A stretch of 64,000 nt of DNA from Luteibacter anthropi (GCF_011759365.1 NZ_JAARLZ010000010.1:124001-188000); one strand, 5' to 3'; numbered from the stretch's first letter, positions 35,723 through 45,077 are shown. Notes: generated by a model not told the origin, from the sequence alone. Made by a program: numbers and translations.

Positions 35723-35748
35723 AGCCGCTCAGCGATGAGCGGCTTTTT
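35723..35748 (+). terminator. Intrinsic terminator after the small exported gene
   Basis: AGCCGCTCA, loop GCGA, TGAGCGGCT, with a short T-run, 48 bp past the stop at 35674. Stem of nine perfect pairs. Confidence 0.85.
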
Positions 35749-36244
35749 GCCGGAAAAAAGACAGGAGCCTGGGGTGCGCCCTGACCAGGGCTTCCCAGGC
35801 AGCCACTTCCCCCCGATACCGGCCCCCGAACATGCCGGAACGGTCGTAATACATCGACCATCATATTTTTCGACGATAAATTTTTCTTTATGCAAAAACC
35901 AGCCGTCATCGCCAGTTTCTGCGCGAATGAGGCGTGAAACAGCCAAGGCTGCGGCAAGCCATTGCATTACGCATGGCATCACCCTTGCGAATCATTACTT
36001 AGCAATAGGGGCAAGTTCTTCCGTTCATGAAAATCCCATTGAGTGAATTCATCCAGAACCTGTAGCGTCCACTCACGTGTTGCAGTTTCGTTAACAGCGA
36101 TACGGGGGGCGTCGGTAGGGGATACCGATGCATCAAAGGGGGCCTCGGACGGCCAGATCGATAGACATCACTCCGCCGTGCGTTCTCGCGGGAGCGGGAC
36201 GTGGAGCGGTTTGCGACATTTGGCCAATGGCCGGGGAGACCATC
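35749..36244 (+). promoter_or_regulatory. Intergenic promoter region and 5' leader of the second receptor
   Basis: No gene is seen in these ~500 bases. The part at about 35860-35900 is AT-rich (ATATTTTTCGACGATAAATTTTTC) and is the likely promoter area. The last 200 bases are GC-rich and end with GGGGAGA before the ATG at 36245. No copy of the TAGGACTA or GCGCCATATATGGCGC sites of the first receptor was found, so the two receptors are probably controlled differently. Confidence 0.4.
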
Positions 36245-39200
36245 ATGAATTCGCGTCGTACTTACAGCGCCGGCAGGCGCTCGCTTGCACTTGCCATTGC
36301 GGTAGGCCTGGGCATCGTTTCCACCCAGAGCTTCGCGCAGAGCACCGTCGGCAGCGTCTACGGCGTTGCCGATGCCGGTGCCACCGTCACGGCAACCAAT
36401 ACGGGCAACGGCGCTGGCCGTTCGGCCACAGCCGGTAGCGACGGCCGCTTCAACATCACCTCGCTGTCGCCGGGCAACTACAAGATCACGCTCACCAGCA
36501 AGGGGCACGAAGAAACCCGTGAAGTACAGGTCGTCGCCGGCCAGAACTTCAACCTCAGCGTTGCCGCCGCAGCAGCCAGCACGTCGGCGAATGCCGAAGA
36601 CCTCGGCGCCGTGTCCGTCACGGCCAATGCCCTGCCGCCCATCGACGTGACCTCGGCACAGACCAGCACGGTGATGACCTCCGAGCAGATCAAGGCCCTG
36701 CCGCTGGCACGCAACCAGACCGCCGTGGCCCTGCTGGCGCCCGGCGCAACCCGCGGCGACAGCGCCTTCGGCAACCTGGCATCGTTCGGCGGTGCGTCGG
36801 TCGCCGAGAACAGCTACTACGTCAACGGCTTCAACGTCACCAACTTCTTCCAGAGCCTTACCTACTCGCAGGTACCGTTCGAGGCGATCGATTCGGAAGA
36901 CATCCAGGACGGCGGCTACGACGCGCGCTACGGCAACTCCACCGGCGGCGTGATCTCGGTCAACACCAAGCGTGGCACCAACGAGTGGAAGGGCGGCATC
37001 GACTACACCTGGAATCCTTACCAGCTGCAGTCCAACCAGCCAAACATCTACCTGCAGAACGGCGTGCTGTATCGCAATACCCGCCACAACGAAAACTACC
37101 TGGTGGGCAACAACAACACGGGTAATGCAACCGACTTCGGCCAGCGCTGGAATGCATGGCTGGGCGGCCCGCTCATCAAGGACAAGCTGTTCATGTTTGC
37201 CCTGGTGGGCGGCACGCGCACGTCGGATGAGCACTATGGCACCGCCAGCGGCTCGGGCAGCTACAACCACACGACGATCAAGGACCCGCGTTACCTGGTC
37301 AAGCTCGACTGGAACATCAACGACAGCAACATCCTCGAGTACACCGGTTTCAACGACACCAGTACCGAAACCCAGAACATCTACGCCTACTCGACCGATG
37401 CAAACGGCCAGCCTCACCAGGGGGCCTATCGCGGCCAGGTGTACGACAAGTTCGGTGGCATGACCAACATCCTGAAGTACACCAGCTACATCACGGATGA
37501 CTTCACCCTCACCGCGCAGTACGGCAAAAGCAAGAACCTCCGCGATAACCGCGCAGTAGCGGCCAATGGCGTAGTGGAAGAGTACGACGGCAACATCTTC
37601 GACGCAGCCAACTCTCCCGGTTGCCCGGGCATCACCGACAATCGCCGCCCGGTGCTGGCCGGCGCCGCTGCATATCCGCACTGCTCGTTTGCAGGAACGC
37701 TCAACACACCGGACGGCGAAGACAAGCGCGGTTCTGGTCGCATCGACTTCGAGTACCACCTGGGCGACCACGACCTGAAGGCCGGCTGGGCACGCGATCA
37801 CTTCACCACGGATACCGGTTCCGCCTATGAAGGCGGTGCGCTCTACACTTACAGCTCGATCCCGCAGTCCATCCTCGGTCACGCCCCGGGCCTGGATCCG
37901 GCCGACAGCGTGGTCCAGCAGACGATCTTCGCCACCGGCGCCAAGGTGGGCATCACGCAGAAGTCGTACTACCTGCAGGACGAGTGGCACGTCACCGACA
38001 ACTTCATGGCCCGCATCGGCGTGCGCAATGACGGTTTCGAAAACACCAACAGCCTCGGCCAGACCTATGTGAAGCAGGTGCACAGCTGGCAGCCACGCCT
38101 GGGCTTCTCGTGGGACGTCAACGGCGACTCCACGCTCAAGGTCTACGGTAGTGCCGGCGATTACTCACTGCCGCTCGACGGCAATGTGGCCCTGCGTGGT
38201 GCGTCCGCCTCGCTGTATACCTCGCAGTACTTCAGCTACACGGGCATCAATCCGCTTACCGGCGCACCGACGGGCCTCGGCGCGCTTCCCGCCGCCTACC
38301 TCGCGCAGTTCCCGGCACGCGGTGAACCGTCGTACCAGAACGGCGAAGCCGGCGTGGTGCCGAACCCGGGCGCCGTCGCCACCAAGGATCTCAAGCCGTT
38401 CAAGCAGCGTGAGTTCATCCTCGGTGCGCAGCAGCAGGTGGCGGACTGGACGCTCGGCGTGAAGGCCATTTACCGGAAGATCCTCACCGGCATCGATGAC
38501 TCGTGCGACTTCCGCCCGATCGCCAAGTACGCCAACGCTACCTACGGCCTGAACCTCGACACCACCAGCCTCACGCCGGACGCAACCAACGTGCCGGGCT
38601 GCTACATCTTCAACCCGGGCAGCCAGGTCACGCTGAATACGCCGGTCGACGCCACGGGCAAGCTGTACCAGATCCACCTGTCGGGTGCCGACATCGGCGA
38701 GCCGAAGTACAAGCGTGCGTATGAAGCCCTCCAGCTCACCGCGGAACGCAACTTCGACAACACCTGGTACCTGAAGGCGTCGTACGTGTGGTCGCACCTG
38801 CGCGGTAACTCCGAAGGCGGCGTCGATTCCAGCAACGGCCAGGCCGACACCGGCACGACCGAGCTGTTCGACTATCCGGAAATCATGGCAGGCACCAACG
38901 GCTACCTGCCGAACGACCGCAAGCACACCGTCAAGATCTACGGTGCATGGCAGATCAACAACGAGTGGATGGTGGGCGCCAATGGCGTGTTCCAGACCGG
39001 TCGTCCGGAAAACTGCTACGGCCTGAACCCGATCGACGGCCAGGTCAACGGCGGATACGGCTCCGGTTCGTACCTGTACTGCGACGGCATGATCGTGCAG
39101 CGCGGTTCGGTCGGCCGTACGCCGAGCACCTGGAACATCGACCTGAACGCGTCGTACAAGCCGACGTGGGCACGCGGCGTCACTCTTTCCGCGAACGTCT

Positions 39201-39355
39201 TCAACGTGTTCAACAAGCAGCACGTCACGACGATCAACGAAGTGGGTGAAGACGCCAACGGCGGATCGCTGGCCGGCACCACGTACAAGATCCCCACGGG
39301 CTTCCAGACGCCACGCTACGTACAGCTCTCGGCGGAATACGACTTCTCGCTCTAA
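36245..39355 (+). CDS. TonB-dependent receptor with carboxypeptidase-like regulatory domain (Oar-like)
   Basis: 1036 residues from the ATG at 36245, with GGGGAGA upstream; the in-frame ATG at 36128 would bury the signal peptide. The signal ends near SFAQ. The regulatory domain (TVGSVYGVADAGATVTATNTGNG, SLSPGNYKITL) precedes the plug (LPLARNQTAVALLAPGATRG, SFGGASVAENSYYVNGFNVTNFF, YGNSTGGVISVNTKRGTNEW). The barrel closes with EYDFSL. It shares the block order and many exact segments (NPGS/NPGR, IGEPK.KRAY, YLPNDRKH/NLPNDQRH) with the receptor at 31932, so the two arose by duplication. Substrate unknown. Confidence 0.94.
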   Translation: MNSRRTYSAGRRSLALAIAVGLGIVSTQSFAQSTVGSVYGVADAGATVTATNTGNGAGRSATAGSDGRFNITSLSPGNYKITLTSKGHEETREVQVVAGQNFNLSVAAAAASTSANAEDLGAVSVTANALPPIDVTSAQTSTVMTSEQIKALPLARNQTAVALLAPGATRGDSAFGNLASFGGASVAENSYYVNGFNVTNFFQSLTYSQVPFEAIDSEDIQDGGYDARYGNSTGGVISVNTKRGTNEWKGGIDYTWNPYQLQSNQPNIYLQNGVLYRNTRHNENYLVGNNNTGNATDFGQRWNAWLGGPLIKDKLFMFALVGGTRTSDEHYGTASGSGSYNHTTIKDPRYLVKLDWNINDSNILEYTGFNDTSTETQNIYAYSTDANGQPHQGAYRGQVYDKFGGMTNILKYTSYITDDFTLTAQYGKSKNLRDNRAVAANGVVEEYDGNIFDAANSPGCPGITDNRRPVLAGAAAYPHCSFAGTLNTPDGEDKRGSGRIDFEYHLGDHDLKAGWARDHFTTDTGSAYEGGALYTYSSIPQSILGHAPGLDPADSVVQQTIFATGAKVGITQKSYYLQDEWHVTDNFMARIGVRNDGFENTNSLGQTYVKQVHSWQPRLGFSWDVNGDSTLKVYGSAGDYSLPLDGNVALRGASASLYTSQYFSYTGINPLTGAPTGLGALPAAYLAQFPARGEPSYQNGEAGVVPNPGAVATKDLKPFKQREFILGAQQQVADWTLGVKAIYRKILTGIDDSCDFRPIAKYANATYGLNLDTTSLTPDATNVPGCYIFNPGSQVTLNTPVDATGKLYQIHLSGADIGEPKYKRAYEALQLTAERNFDNTWYLKASYVWSHLRGNSEGGVDSSNGQADTGTTELFDYPEIMAGTNGYLPNDRKHTVKIYGAWQINNEWMVGANGVFQTGRPENCYGLNPIDGQVNGGYGSGSYLYCDGMIVQRGSVGRTPSTWNIDLNASYKPTWARGVTLSANVFNVFNKQHVTTINEVGEDANGGSLAGTTYKIPTGFQTPRYVQLSAEYDFSL

Positions 39356-39430
39356 CCCTTTCCGCCATTACAACGAGACAGGGTGCGCGTTCCGGCAAGG
39401 AACGCGCCATCTTGCAACGCTCCCCAGATC

Positions 39431-39460
39431 GCCGCCCGCTCCCACGGGCGGCTTTTTTTT
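39431..39460 (+). terminator. Intrinsic terminator after the second receptor gene
   Basis: GCCGCCCG, loop CTCCCA, CGGGCGGC, then eight T residues, about 75 bp past the receptor stop. Confidence 0.92.
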
Positions 39461-39469
39461 GCCCTTCCC

Positions 39470-39877
39470 TGTAGGAGCGCGCCTCGCGCGCGACCGGTTG
39501 AAACGGTGCGCTCCGTAGTAAAGCAGCCCATGTGGTGCGTCGCTCCGTAGGAAGGGCTCGCCTATCAGCCTCGCATCGGCGCTCATACGTGGCGGAGCAG
39601 AGGCGACGGGTGCGGCCCTTGTCGCTCCGGCCTGCGGTGTCCCTCGGGAAAGGAGGAGCCGCTACGCGGCTCAGTGTCTTATGGCTTCGCCCCTTCGGGC
39701 ACGGGGAGCGGGCGGGGTTTTTCGACTCGGCCTCCGTGCCTCGGCGAAAAAGGCCGGCCTTCCTGGCCGGCCCCGCTACGCGGCCTTATCCGCCCACTCC
39801 CCTCACCTCCATCAAGTCGCGCCAAGGGCCGCCCCCGCCGCCTCTCCCAAACGGGATCGCAGACTGTTGTAGGAGCG
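39470..39877 (+). repeat. Left arm of a ~410-bp inverted repeat, bounded by REP elements
   Basis: Starts with a REP half (TGTAGGAGCGCGCCTCGCGC) and runs to the next REP at 39868. Its reverse complement matches 40534-40942 almost end to end, with scattered mismatches. Shared landmarks include TAAAGCAGCCC, GGAAGGGCTCGCCT, CTCGGGAAAGGAGGAGCCGC, CAGTGTCTTATGGCTT, GGCCGGCCTTCCTGGCCGGC and ACCTCCATCAAGTCGCGCCA. It is full of nested hairpins. Small ORFs in it look like chance frames. Confidence 0.85.
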
Positions 39878-39954
39878 CGCCTGCGCGCGACCGGTTGTCG
39901 CGAAAATTTTCATCGTTTCGATATCACCGGTCGCGCGCAAGGCGCGCTCCTACA
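39868..39954. repeat. REP pair (inverted), left inner
   Basis: TGTAGGAGCGCGCCTGCGCG...CCGGT, then about 30 bp of spacer, then ACCGGTCGCGCGCAAGGCGC...TACA. The two REP halves are inverted (BIME-like). Confidence 0.9.
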
Positions 39955-40151
39955 GGGATTGCGTATCGCTGGATGGGTATCGAGCCGATCGGCGCCAAAG
40001 CCGATGCAGCATGATCGTGTTTGCTGGCGAATCGGGGCGCTGGGTTCCTGCATGCGCAGGAACGACGTGTATCGCATGGGCCTGCAATGCACGAAGCAGG
40101 CGACCGTGCGCCGCATGTGGGATGAGGTGTGTGCGCTGGAGGGTCGAAATA

Positions 40152-40460
40152 ATGACGCAGCGAGTCGAAGTGGCAAAAGTCGTCGGCGGGTTGATTCAGC
40201 ACGGGATCCATATCGCGACGTTATTGGGGAAGCGGGAGCATGCCGATCCGTTGGCGAAGGGTGTGCGGTGGAATGTGGATCTGGGAGCTGCCTTGTTTAT
40301 GGTCGCGGCGCTGGCTGCGCCGGTGTTGGCGTCGGAGTCATGCACGGTGATCGGGCCGGAGTGGACGCTGGATATCGCTGGGGCATTGTTGTTCGGAGCG
40401 GCGATGTGGTTGGGCTGGTTGGCGCCAGGAGAGGCCTGGCCCGCACCGCCTCCCGTGTAG
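40152..40460 (+). CDS. Small predicted membrane protein inside the inverted-repeat structure
   Basis: 102 residues from the ATG at 40152 (MTQRVEVAKVVGGLIQHGIH...). It has two hydrophobic segments (LGAALFMVAALAAPVLA and IAGALLFGAAMWLGWLA) and a proline-rich end. I do not recognise the family. The stop codon TAG (40458-40460) is the TAG of the REP core TGTAGGAG, so the repeat defines the C-terminus. Upstream, GGTTCCTGCATGCGCAGGAACG (split across 40045-40066) is a further small palindrome. The ribosome-binding site is poor, so expression is uncertain. Confidence 0.5.
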   Translation: MTQRVEVAKVVGGLIQHGIHIATLLGKREHADPLAKGVRWNVDLGAALFMVAALAAPVLASESCTVIGPEWTLDIAGALLFGAAMWLGWLAPGEAWPAPPPV

Positions 40461-40543
40461 GAGCGCGCCTTGCGCGCGACCGGGGTATCGCAATCGATGA
40501 AAATTTTCGCGACAACCGGTCGCGCGCAGGCGCGCTCCTACAA
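40456..40543. repeat. REP pair (inverted), right inner
   Basis: TGTAGGAGCGCGCCTTGCGC...CCGG, then a spacer with CGATGAAAATTTTCGCG, then ACCGGTCGCGCGCAGGCGCG...TACA. The spacer is nearly the complement of the one in the pair at 39868-39954. Confidence 0.9.
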
Positions 40544-40942
40544 CAAGCTGCGATGACGTTCGACAGAGGCGGCGGGGGCGGCCCTTGGCGCGACTTGATG
40601 GAGGTGAGGGGAGTGGGCGGAAAAGGCCGCGAAGCGGGGCCGGCCAGGAAGGCCGGCCTTTCCTGCCGAGACAGGATGTCGAGTCAGGAAACCCCGCCCG
40701 CTCCCCGGGCCCGAAGGGGCGTAAGCCATAAGACACTGAGCCGCGCAGCGGCTCCTCCTTTCCCGAGGGACACCGCAGGCCGGAGCGCCAAGGGCCGCCC
40801 CCGTCGCCTCGTGCGCCGCCACGCTCACGCGCCGAGCGCGAGGCCGACAGGCGAGCCCTTCCTACGGAGCGACGCACCACAGGGGCTGCTTTACTACGGA
40901 GCGCACCGTTTCAGCCGGTCGCGCGCGAGGCGCGCTCCTACA
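40534..40942 (-). repeat. Right arm of the ~410-bp inverted repeat, ending in a REP half
   Basis: Reverse-complement partner of 39470-39877, ending with a REP half (40914-40942) that mirrors the one opening the left arm. Together the arms and the inner REP pairs form a 1473-bp hierarchical palindrome around the small gene at 40152. No transposase, terminal target-site duplication or tRNA is visible. Confidence 0.85.
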
Positions 40943-41546
40943 GGGGGGGTAGCCAGGGTTCTCCTCTTATGCCGTAGCGGAAGACTACTGAGATCTTTCG
41001 CTGGTGTAGCGTGGGCATCGAGTCGTGCAGTACTTCGCGTCCTTTCATGACTACCAGGGCGCCGGCGCGGGGGAGGTAATGGCGTTGCTCCGTGCATGCC
41101 TGCGTGCGCGGGATTTCCATGCGCAATGCGGCTTCGCTGTTCGTGGTGAGGAAGAGCAGTGCCGTGATACCGTTGTCGTCGTAGTGGACGCCCTGTGCGC
41201 CGCCGCCTGCCGGGTAGGCGCGGATGTTGATGGCGGCTCGGCGGCTCGGCGAGAGCACGACGTCCTGTGAGGTGATGGCGGTGACCAGCGGCAGGCTGGC
41301 CTGGTACAAGGCCGCGAGTTCCGGCAGGTGCAGGCGGACGTCGTCGCCGTCGAAGAGGTGGTGGTAGCACCCTTCCCCGCCGGGCGAGCGGCGGTCTACC
41401 AGCCTTACCTGGCCTTCCGCAATCAGCCAGTCGATGCGGCGGCGGAGGATGCCGCACTGTTCCTCGTCAATGAGGTCTTCCACCACCGTGGCGTAGTCGT
41501 AGTGGTATTCGCGCACGTGGCGCGACAGCTCGAAACTTTCAGACAT
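40938..41546 (-). CDS. 2OG-Fe(II) oxygenase (prolyl 4-hydroxylase-like)
   Basis: 202 residues, a single double-stranded beta-helix domain. The iron site is H121-x-D123 (GVHYDDNG) plus H174 (EVLHDSMPTL), and R183 in HQRKISVVFRY is the likely 2-oxoglutarate anchor. RAYPAGGGAQGVHYDD and LPRAGALVVMKGREVLHD are typical of the P4H-like family. The substrate is unknown. The stop TAG (40938-40940) is the TAG of the flanking REP half, so the last residues (LPPL) border the repeat. Confidence 0.87.
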   Translation of the reverse strand: MSESFELSRHVREYHYDYATVVEDLIDEEQCGILRRRIDWLIAEGQVRLVDRRSPGGEGCYHHLFDGDDVRLHLPELAALYQASLPLVTAITSQDVVLSPSRRAAINIRAYPAGGGAQGVHYDDNGITALLFLTTNSEAALRMEIPRTQACTEQRHYLPRAGALVVMKGREVLHDSMPTLHQRKISVVFRYGIRGEPWLPPL

Positions 41547-41656
41547 GATCCAACTCCCATGCGAACCGGTCCGCGGGAAGCTATCGGTCCGGTTCGCAGG
41601 GATATATGGAAGGATTCTGAAAAATGGGTCGGATCAGTGGAGATTGCGGCCCGCGA

Positions 41657-42466
41657 TCACAGAATCGAACCGTCGTCGTCACCGTCGCCATCATCCGCGA
41701 AGCGCAGGTGCTTCACGCTGCGGCCGTGGCGGCGGACCAGCTTCAGAGCCTCGACGCCCACCTTGATGTGCCGCTCGACGAAGTTGGCCGTGACCGCCGC
41801 GTCGCTGGATTCGGTCTTCACGCCCTCGGGGATCATCGGCTGGTCGGAAACCAGCAGCAGAGCGCCGCAGGGGATGTGGTTGGCGAAGCCTGCCGCGAAG
41901 ATCGTGGCCGTTTCCATGTCGATGGCCATGGAGCGGGTGCGGCGCAGGTATTCCTTGAAGCCGTCGTCATGTTCCCAGACCCGGCGGTTGGTGGTGTACA
42001 CCGTGCCCGTCCAGTAGTCGTGGCCCAGGTCGCGGATCATCGTGGAGACGGCGCGCTGGAGCTGGAAGGCCGGCAGCGCCGGTACTTCGGGCAGCAGGTA
42101 GTCGTTGGAGGTGCCCTCGCCGCGGATGGCGGCAATCGGCAGGATCAGGTCGCCGATGGCGTTCTTCTTCTTGAGACCACCGCACTTGCCGAGGAATAGC
42201 ACCGCCTTGGGCTCGATGACGCTGAGCAGGTCCATCACGGTGGCCGCGTTCGGGCTGCCCATGCCGAAGTTGATCAGGGTGATGCCGTCGGCCGTGGCAT
42301 TGGGCATGGGCCGGTCGCGGCCACGTACCTCGACGCCGTGCTCCAGCGCAAAGCGCTCGACGTAATGGCCGAAGTTAGTCAGCAGGATGTGCTGGCCGAA
42401 AGCCTCCAGGGGGGTGCCCGTATAGCGGGGCAGCCAGTTGGAAACGATCTCGTTCTTGGTTTTCAT
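41657..42466 (-). CDS. amn: AMP nucleosidase, short form
   Basis: 269 residues from the ATG at 42466 (MKTKNEIVSNWLPRYTG). This is the phosphorylase/nucleosidase catalytic fold of AMP nucleosidase, without the N-terminal regulatory domain that makes E. coli Amn about 480 residues. Landmarks are FGMGSPNAATVMDLLS, FLGKCGGLKKKNAIGD (phosphate/ribose loop), AIDMETATIFAAGF (the nucleoside-binding M-E pair) and LLLVSDQPMIPEGVK. It cleaves AMP to adenine and ribose 5-phosphate. The frame stays open upstream past 43500, but that region is covered by the opposite-strand degV gene. Confidence 0.9.
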   Translation of the reverse strand: MKTKNEIVSNWLPRYTGTPLEAFGQHILLTNFGHYVERFALEHGVEVRGRDRPMPNATADGITLINFGMGSPNAATVMDLLSVIEPKAVLFLGKCGGLKKKNAIGDLILPIAAIRGEGTSNDYLLPEVPALPAFQLQRAVSTMIRDLGHDYWTGTVYTTNRRVWEHDDGFKEYLRRTRSMAIDMETATIFAAGFANHIPCGALLLVSDQPMIPEGVKTESSDAAVTANFVERHIKVGVEALKLVRRHGRSVKHLRFADDGDGDDDGSIL

Positions 42467-42643
42467 GGGGAATCCGGTTCGCGCTTGCGCCGGCGGCAGG
42501 CGGGGCCAGACAGGGCCGACGGCGCGGTTACCGGCGACGCCACGCCGGCGAGGTGCCAATTGATTCGTGCAAGTGTAGCATCCGCCGCAAGCGGCGCGTG
42601 GCGGAGCGCGACGGGTGATCCGGACGTCGCCGGGGGATGACCG

Positions 42644-43588
42644 ATGCGGATCGGAATGGCGATCGATGCGGCCTGCGATGTCCCGCAGGCGTTCCTGGAT
42701 GCCCATGGCATCGCGGTGATGCCCATCACCGTGCGGGTCGACGACCAGCGCTTCCACGATGACCGGGCTCCGGCGGAGATCCTGCGTTTCCGCCAGCAGC
42801 GGCTGGGCAGCCGAAGCCATGCCGCCGAAACCGAGCCCAGCTCGGTCATCGAGGTGCAGAACCTGTTCCTGGACAGGATGGTGCGGGAGTACGACTGCGT
42901 GGTCTGCCTCACCATCATGGCCACGCGCAGCCCGATCCACGACAACGTGATCAAGGCCAGCTTCGCCATCCTGAAGAATTACCGCCCGGTGCGTGAAGCG
43001 GCTGGCCTGGGTGGTCCGTTCCTCATGCGCGTGGTGGATACCCGGAACATCTTCGCCGGCTCCGGACCCGCCCTTGCGGAGACGGTGCGGATGATCGCGG
43101 CGGGACACTCCCCGGCGGAAGTCCGCGAACGCGCCGCGCATGTCGCGGACCACAGCTACGGATACATGCTGCCGCGCGATCTCAACTACCTGCGCTCCCG
43201 TGCACGCAGCAAGGGCGATCGCAGCGTGAGCTTCCTCAGCTCCATGCTTGGTACGGCGCTGGACATCAAGCCGATCCTGCGTGCGCATCGCGGCGAAACC
43301 GGCCCTGTCGGCAAGGTCCGTGGTTTCGAGCACGGGGCTCAGCTGTTGTTCGACTATGCAGCGAAACGCGTGCAGGCCGGCCTGCTGGTGCCTTCGCTCT
43401 CGCTCAGCTACGGCGGCGACCTGGACGACCTGCGCAACCTCCCTGGCTATGACGCACTCGTGCGCATCTGCAACGAGACGGGCGTGCAGGTGCTCGAAAC
43501 CCCCATGGGTATCACCGGCATGGTCAACGTCGGCGAAGGCGCGATCACGCTGGGACTGGCATCCGAAGATCACGTCGCGACGTTCTGA
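42644..43588 (+). CDS. DegV family protein (fatty-acid-binding fold)
   Basis: 314 residues from the ATG at 42644, with GGGGGA upstream. DegV hallmarks are AIDAACDVPQAFLDAHGIAVMPITV at the N-terminus, a VCLTIMATRSPIHDNVIKA segment in place of the usual ISSxLSGT, VVDTRNIFAGSG and LGTALDIKPILR. The C-terminus ends GEGAITLGL. DegV (FakB-like) proteins bind fatty acids, in Firmicutes for a fatty acid kinase; the role in gammaproteobacteria is unclear and no FakA partner lies nearby. It is coupled to the next gene by TGATG. Confidence 0.87.
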   Translation: MRIGMAIDAACDVPQAFLDAHGIAVMPITVRVDDQRFHDDRAPAEILRFRQQRLGSRSHAAETEPSSVIEVQNLFLDRMVREYDCVVCLTIMATRSPIHDNVIKASFAILKNYRPVREAAGLGGPFLMRVVDTRNIFAGSGPALAETVRMIAAGHSPAEVRERAAHVADHSYGYMLPRDLNYLRSRARSKGDRSVSFLSSMLGTALDIKPILRAHRGETGPVGKVRGFEHGAQLLFDYAAKRVQAGLLVPSLSLSYGGDLDDLRNLPGYDALVRICNETGVQVLETPMGITGMVNVGEGAITLGLASEDHVATF

Positions 43589-44229
43589 TGCCGGCATGTC
43601 GCTACATCGCCAGCATCGTGCTCCTTGCGCTGCCTTGTGCGCTGCAAGCACAGACGGTCTACAAGTGCGTGGCCCACGGCGAGACGAGTTACCAGCAATC
43701 ACCCTGCGCCACGAACCAGAAACAGGAAACGATCCGGCTTGAGGTTCCCGGGCCGACGACAGCGCCGACGCCGGTGCCTGCGCCACCACCGCGCGTGGCC
43801 GATGCCGCGCCACCTCCGCTGCCGCCTCCTGCGCCCCGTCCCCCGCCGCGCATGTATGGCTGCATCCGTGCCACCGACGGCAAGCCCTATACGAGCCCCA
43901 CCGGGCAGACGCAACCCTACATGGCACCGTTCGGCGTGCTGGGCGCGGTAAGTTCGGGGTTGGCGGATGCCTATGGCAGTCCCAACGCCGCGGTCGCCTC
44001 CGCGCCGGAACTCAATCGCGGCAAGGGGAATGTCGGTGCGCTCGTAAACAGCAACTACGTCTGGGTGCAGGACAGCTGCCGCGAACTCAGCCCGGCCGAA
44101 ACCTGCCAGGTATTGCGCGATGACGCCGACGCCAACGACAAGGCACTGCGCAACGCCTTCAGCAGCCAGCGGGCTCCGTTCGAAGCACGCGAGGCCGAGC
44201 TGCGTACGCAACTGGCCTCGTGCCGCTGA
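43588..44229 (+). CDS. Exported DUF4124-domain protein
   Basis: 213 residues. The signal peptide ends at ALQAQ. The mature protein starts VYKCVAHGETSYQQSPC, the DUF4124 signature. A proline-rich linker follows (PTPVPAPPPRV.., PPPLPPPAPRPPP). The C-terminal domain has two more cysteines and QDSCRELSPAETCQVLRDD. The start ATG shares its A with the degV stop (TGATG), so translation is coupled to a cytoplasmic protein gene, which is an odd pairing. Function unknown; probably periplasmic. Confidence 0.85.
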   Translation: MPACRYIASIVLLALPCALQAQTVYKCVAHGETSYQQSPCATNQKQETIRLEVPGPTTAPTPVPAPPPRVADAAPPPLPPPAPRPPPRMYGCIRATDGKPYTSPTGQTQPYMAPFGVLGAVSSGLADAYGSPNAAVASAPELNRGKGNVGALVNSNYVWVQDSCRELSPAETCQVLRDDADANDKALRNAFSSQRAPFEAREAELRTQLASCR

Positions 44230-44235
44230 CGCGCA

Positions 44236-45018
44236 TCAGAAGCCGTAGCGCAGGAAACCACCGTCGACGGCGACGATTTCGCCGGTGACGTAACTGGATG
44301 CAGGCAGGCACAGGAAGGCCACGGCGCCGGCCACTTCTTCCGGCTCGCCGATACGCCCCATCGGCGTGCGGTCGAGCACTTCTTCCAGGTAGTCCGCATC
44401 GGCCAGGGCCGGCTCGCTGCGCTGCGTGCGGATATACCAGGGTGCCACGCCGTTGACGCGGATGCCGTCTTCCGCCCATTCGCAAGCGAGGTTACGCGTG
44501 AGTTGATGCAAGGCGGCCTTGGTCATGCCATAGGGCGCACCGGTGCGCACATGGGTGATGCCCGATACCGAGCCGATGTTCACGATGGCGGCATTCGCGT
44601 GCTGCACGAGATGCGGATGCGCGAGCCGGCACATCTCGAAAGCGGAATACACGTTCAGTTCGAAGATGTCGCGGTATTCGTCAGGCTCGTAGTCGAGCGC
44701 GGCCTTCACGGCATTGCCGCCGACGTTGTTCACCAGCACCGACAGGCTCGTGCCCAGGTCGGCCACCCAGTCGAACACGGCAAGGCGATCCTCGTGGTCG
44801 GTCATGTCGGCCGCCATCCACAGGACTTCGCTTTCCGGGCATTCGTCGGCCAGTTCGTCGCTGATCTGTTGCAGGGCGATTTCGTCGCGCGCAACAAGCA
44901 GCACGTTGGCGCCGAGCACGGCCAGTTCGCGTGCGCAGGCCTGTCCGATGCCCTTGCTTGCGCCGGTGACGAGGGCCGTACGGCCGTCCAGACGCCAATG
45001 GGTCAGTCGTGGGTGCAT
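44236..45018 (-). CDS. SDR family oxidoreductase (tropinone-reductase-like)
   Basis: 260 residues, a classical short-chain dehydrogenase. It has a Rossmann glycine motif TGASKGIG, an NNVGGN stretch (N of the NNAG motif), the catalytic Ser in GSVSG, YGMTK (Y-x-x-x-K) and [12 protein letters not shown]. The end [15 protein letters not shown] is typical. Asn at [27 protein letters not shown] places it with tropinone reductase-like SDRs, which usually use NADPH. The true substrate is unknown. It is divergent from the ATPase gene, with 59 bp between starts. Confidence 0.9.
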   Translation of the reverse strand: MHPRLTHWRLDGRTALVTGASKGIGQACARELAVLGANVLLVARDEIALQQISDELADECPESEVLWMAADMTDHEDRLAVFDWVADLGTSLSVLVNNVGGNAVKAALDYEPDEYRDIFELNVYSAFEMCRLAHPHLVQHANAAIVNIGSVSGITHVRTGAPYGMTKAALHQLTRNLACEWAEDGIRVNGVAPWYIRTQRSEPALADADYLEEVLDRTPMGRIGEPEEVAGAVAFLCLPASSYVTGEIVAVDGGFLRYGF

Positions 45019-45077
45019 GGGAGACTCCTGATCATGACGTCATGGTACAAGGAGGGGACCACCCGAGGGACTTTCCC

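Noticed and set aside
39530-40880. Several 60-450-codon frames within the inverted arms
   Set aside because: They occur on both strands of the repeats, mirror each other, are rich in Arg/Pro/Ser and lack ribosome sites; chance frames in GC-rich palindromes.
42467-43927. N-terminal extension of the AMP nucleosidase frame
   Set aside because: It lies antisense to the degV gene and has no homology. The ATG at 42466 gives the normal catalytic-domain start.
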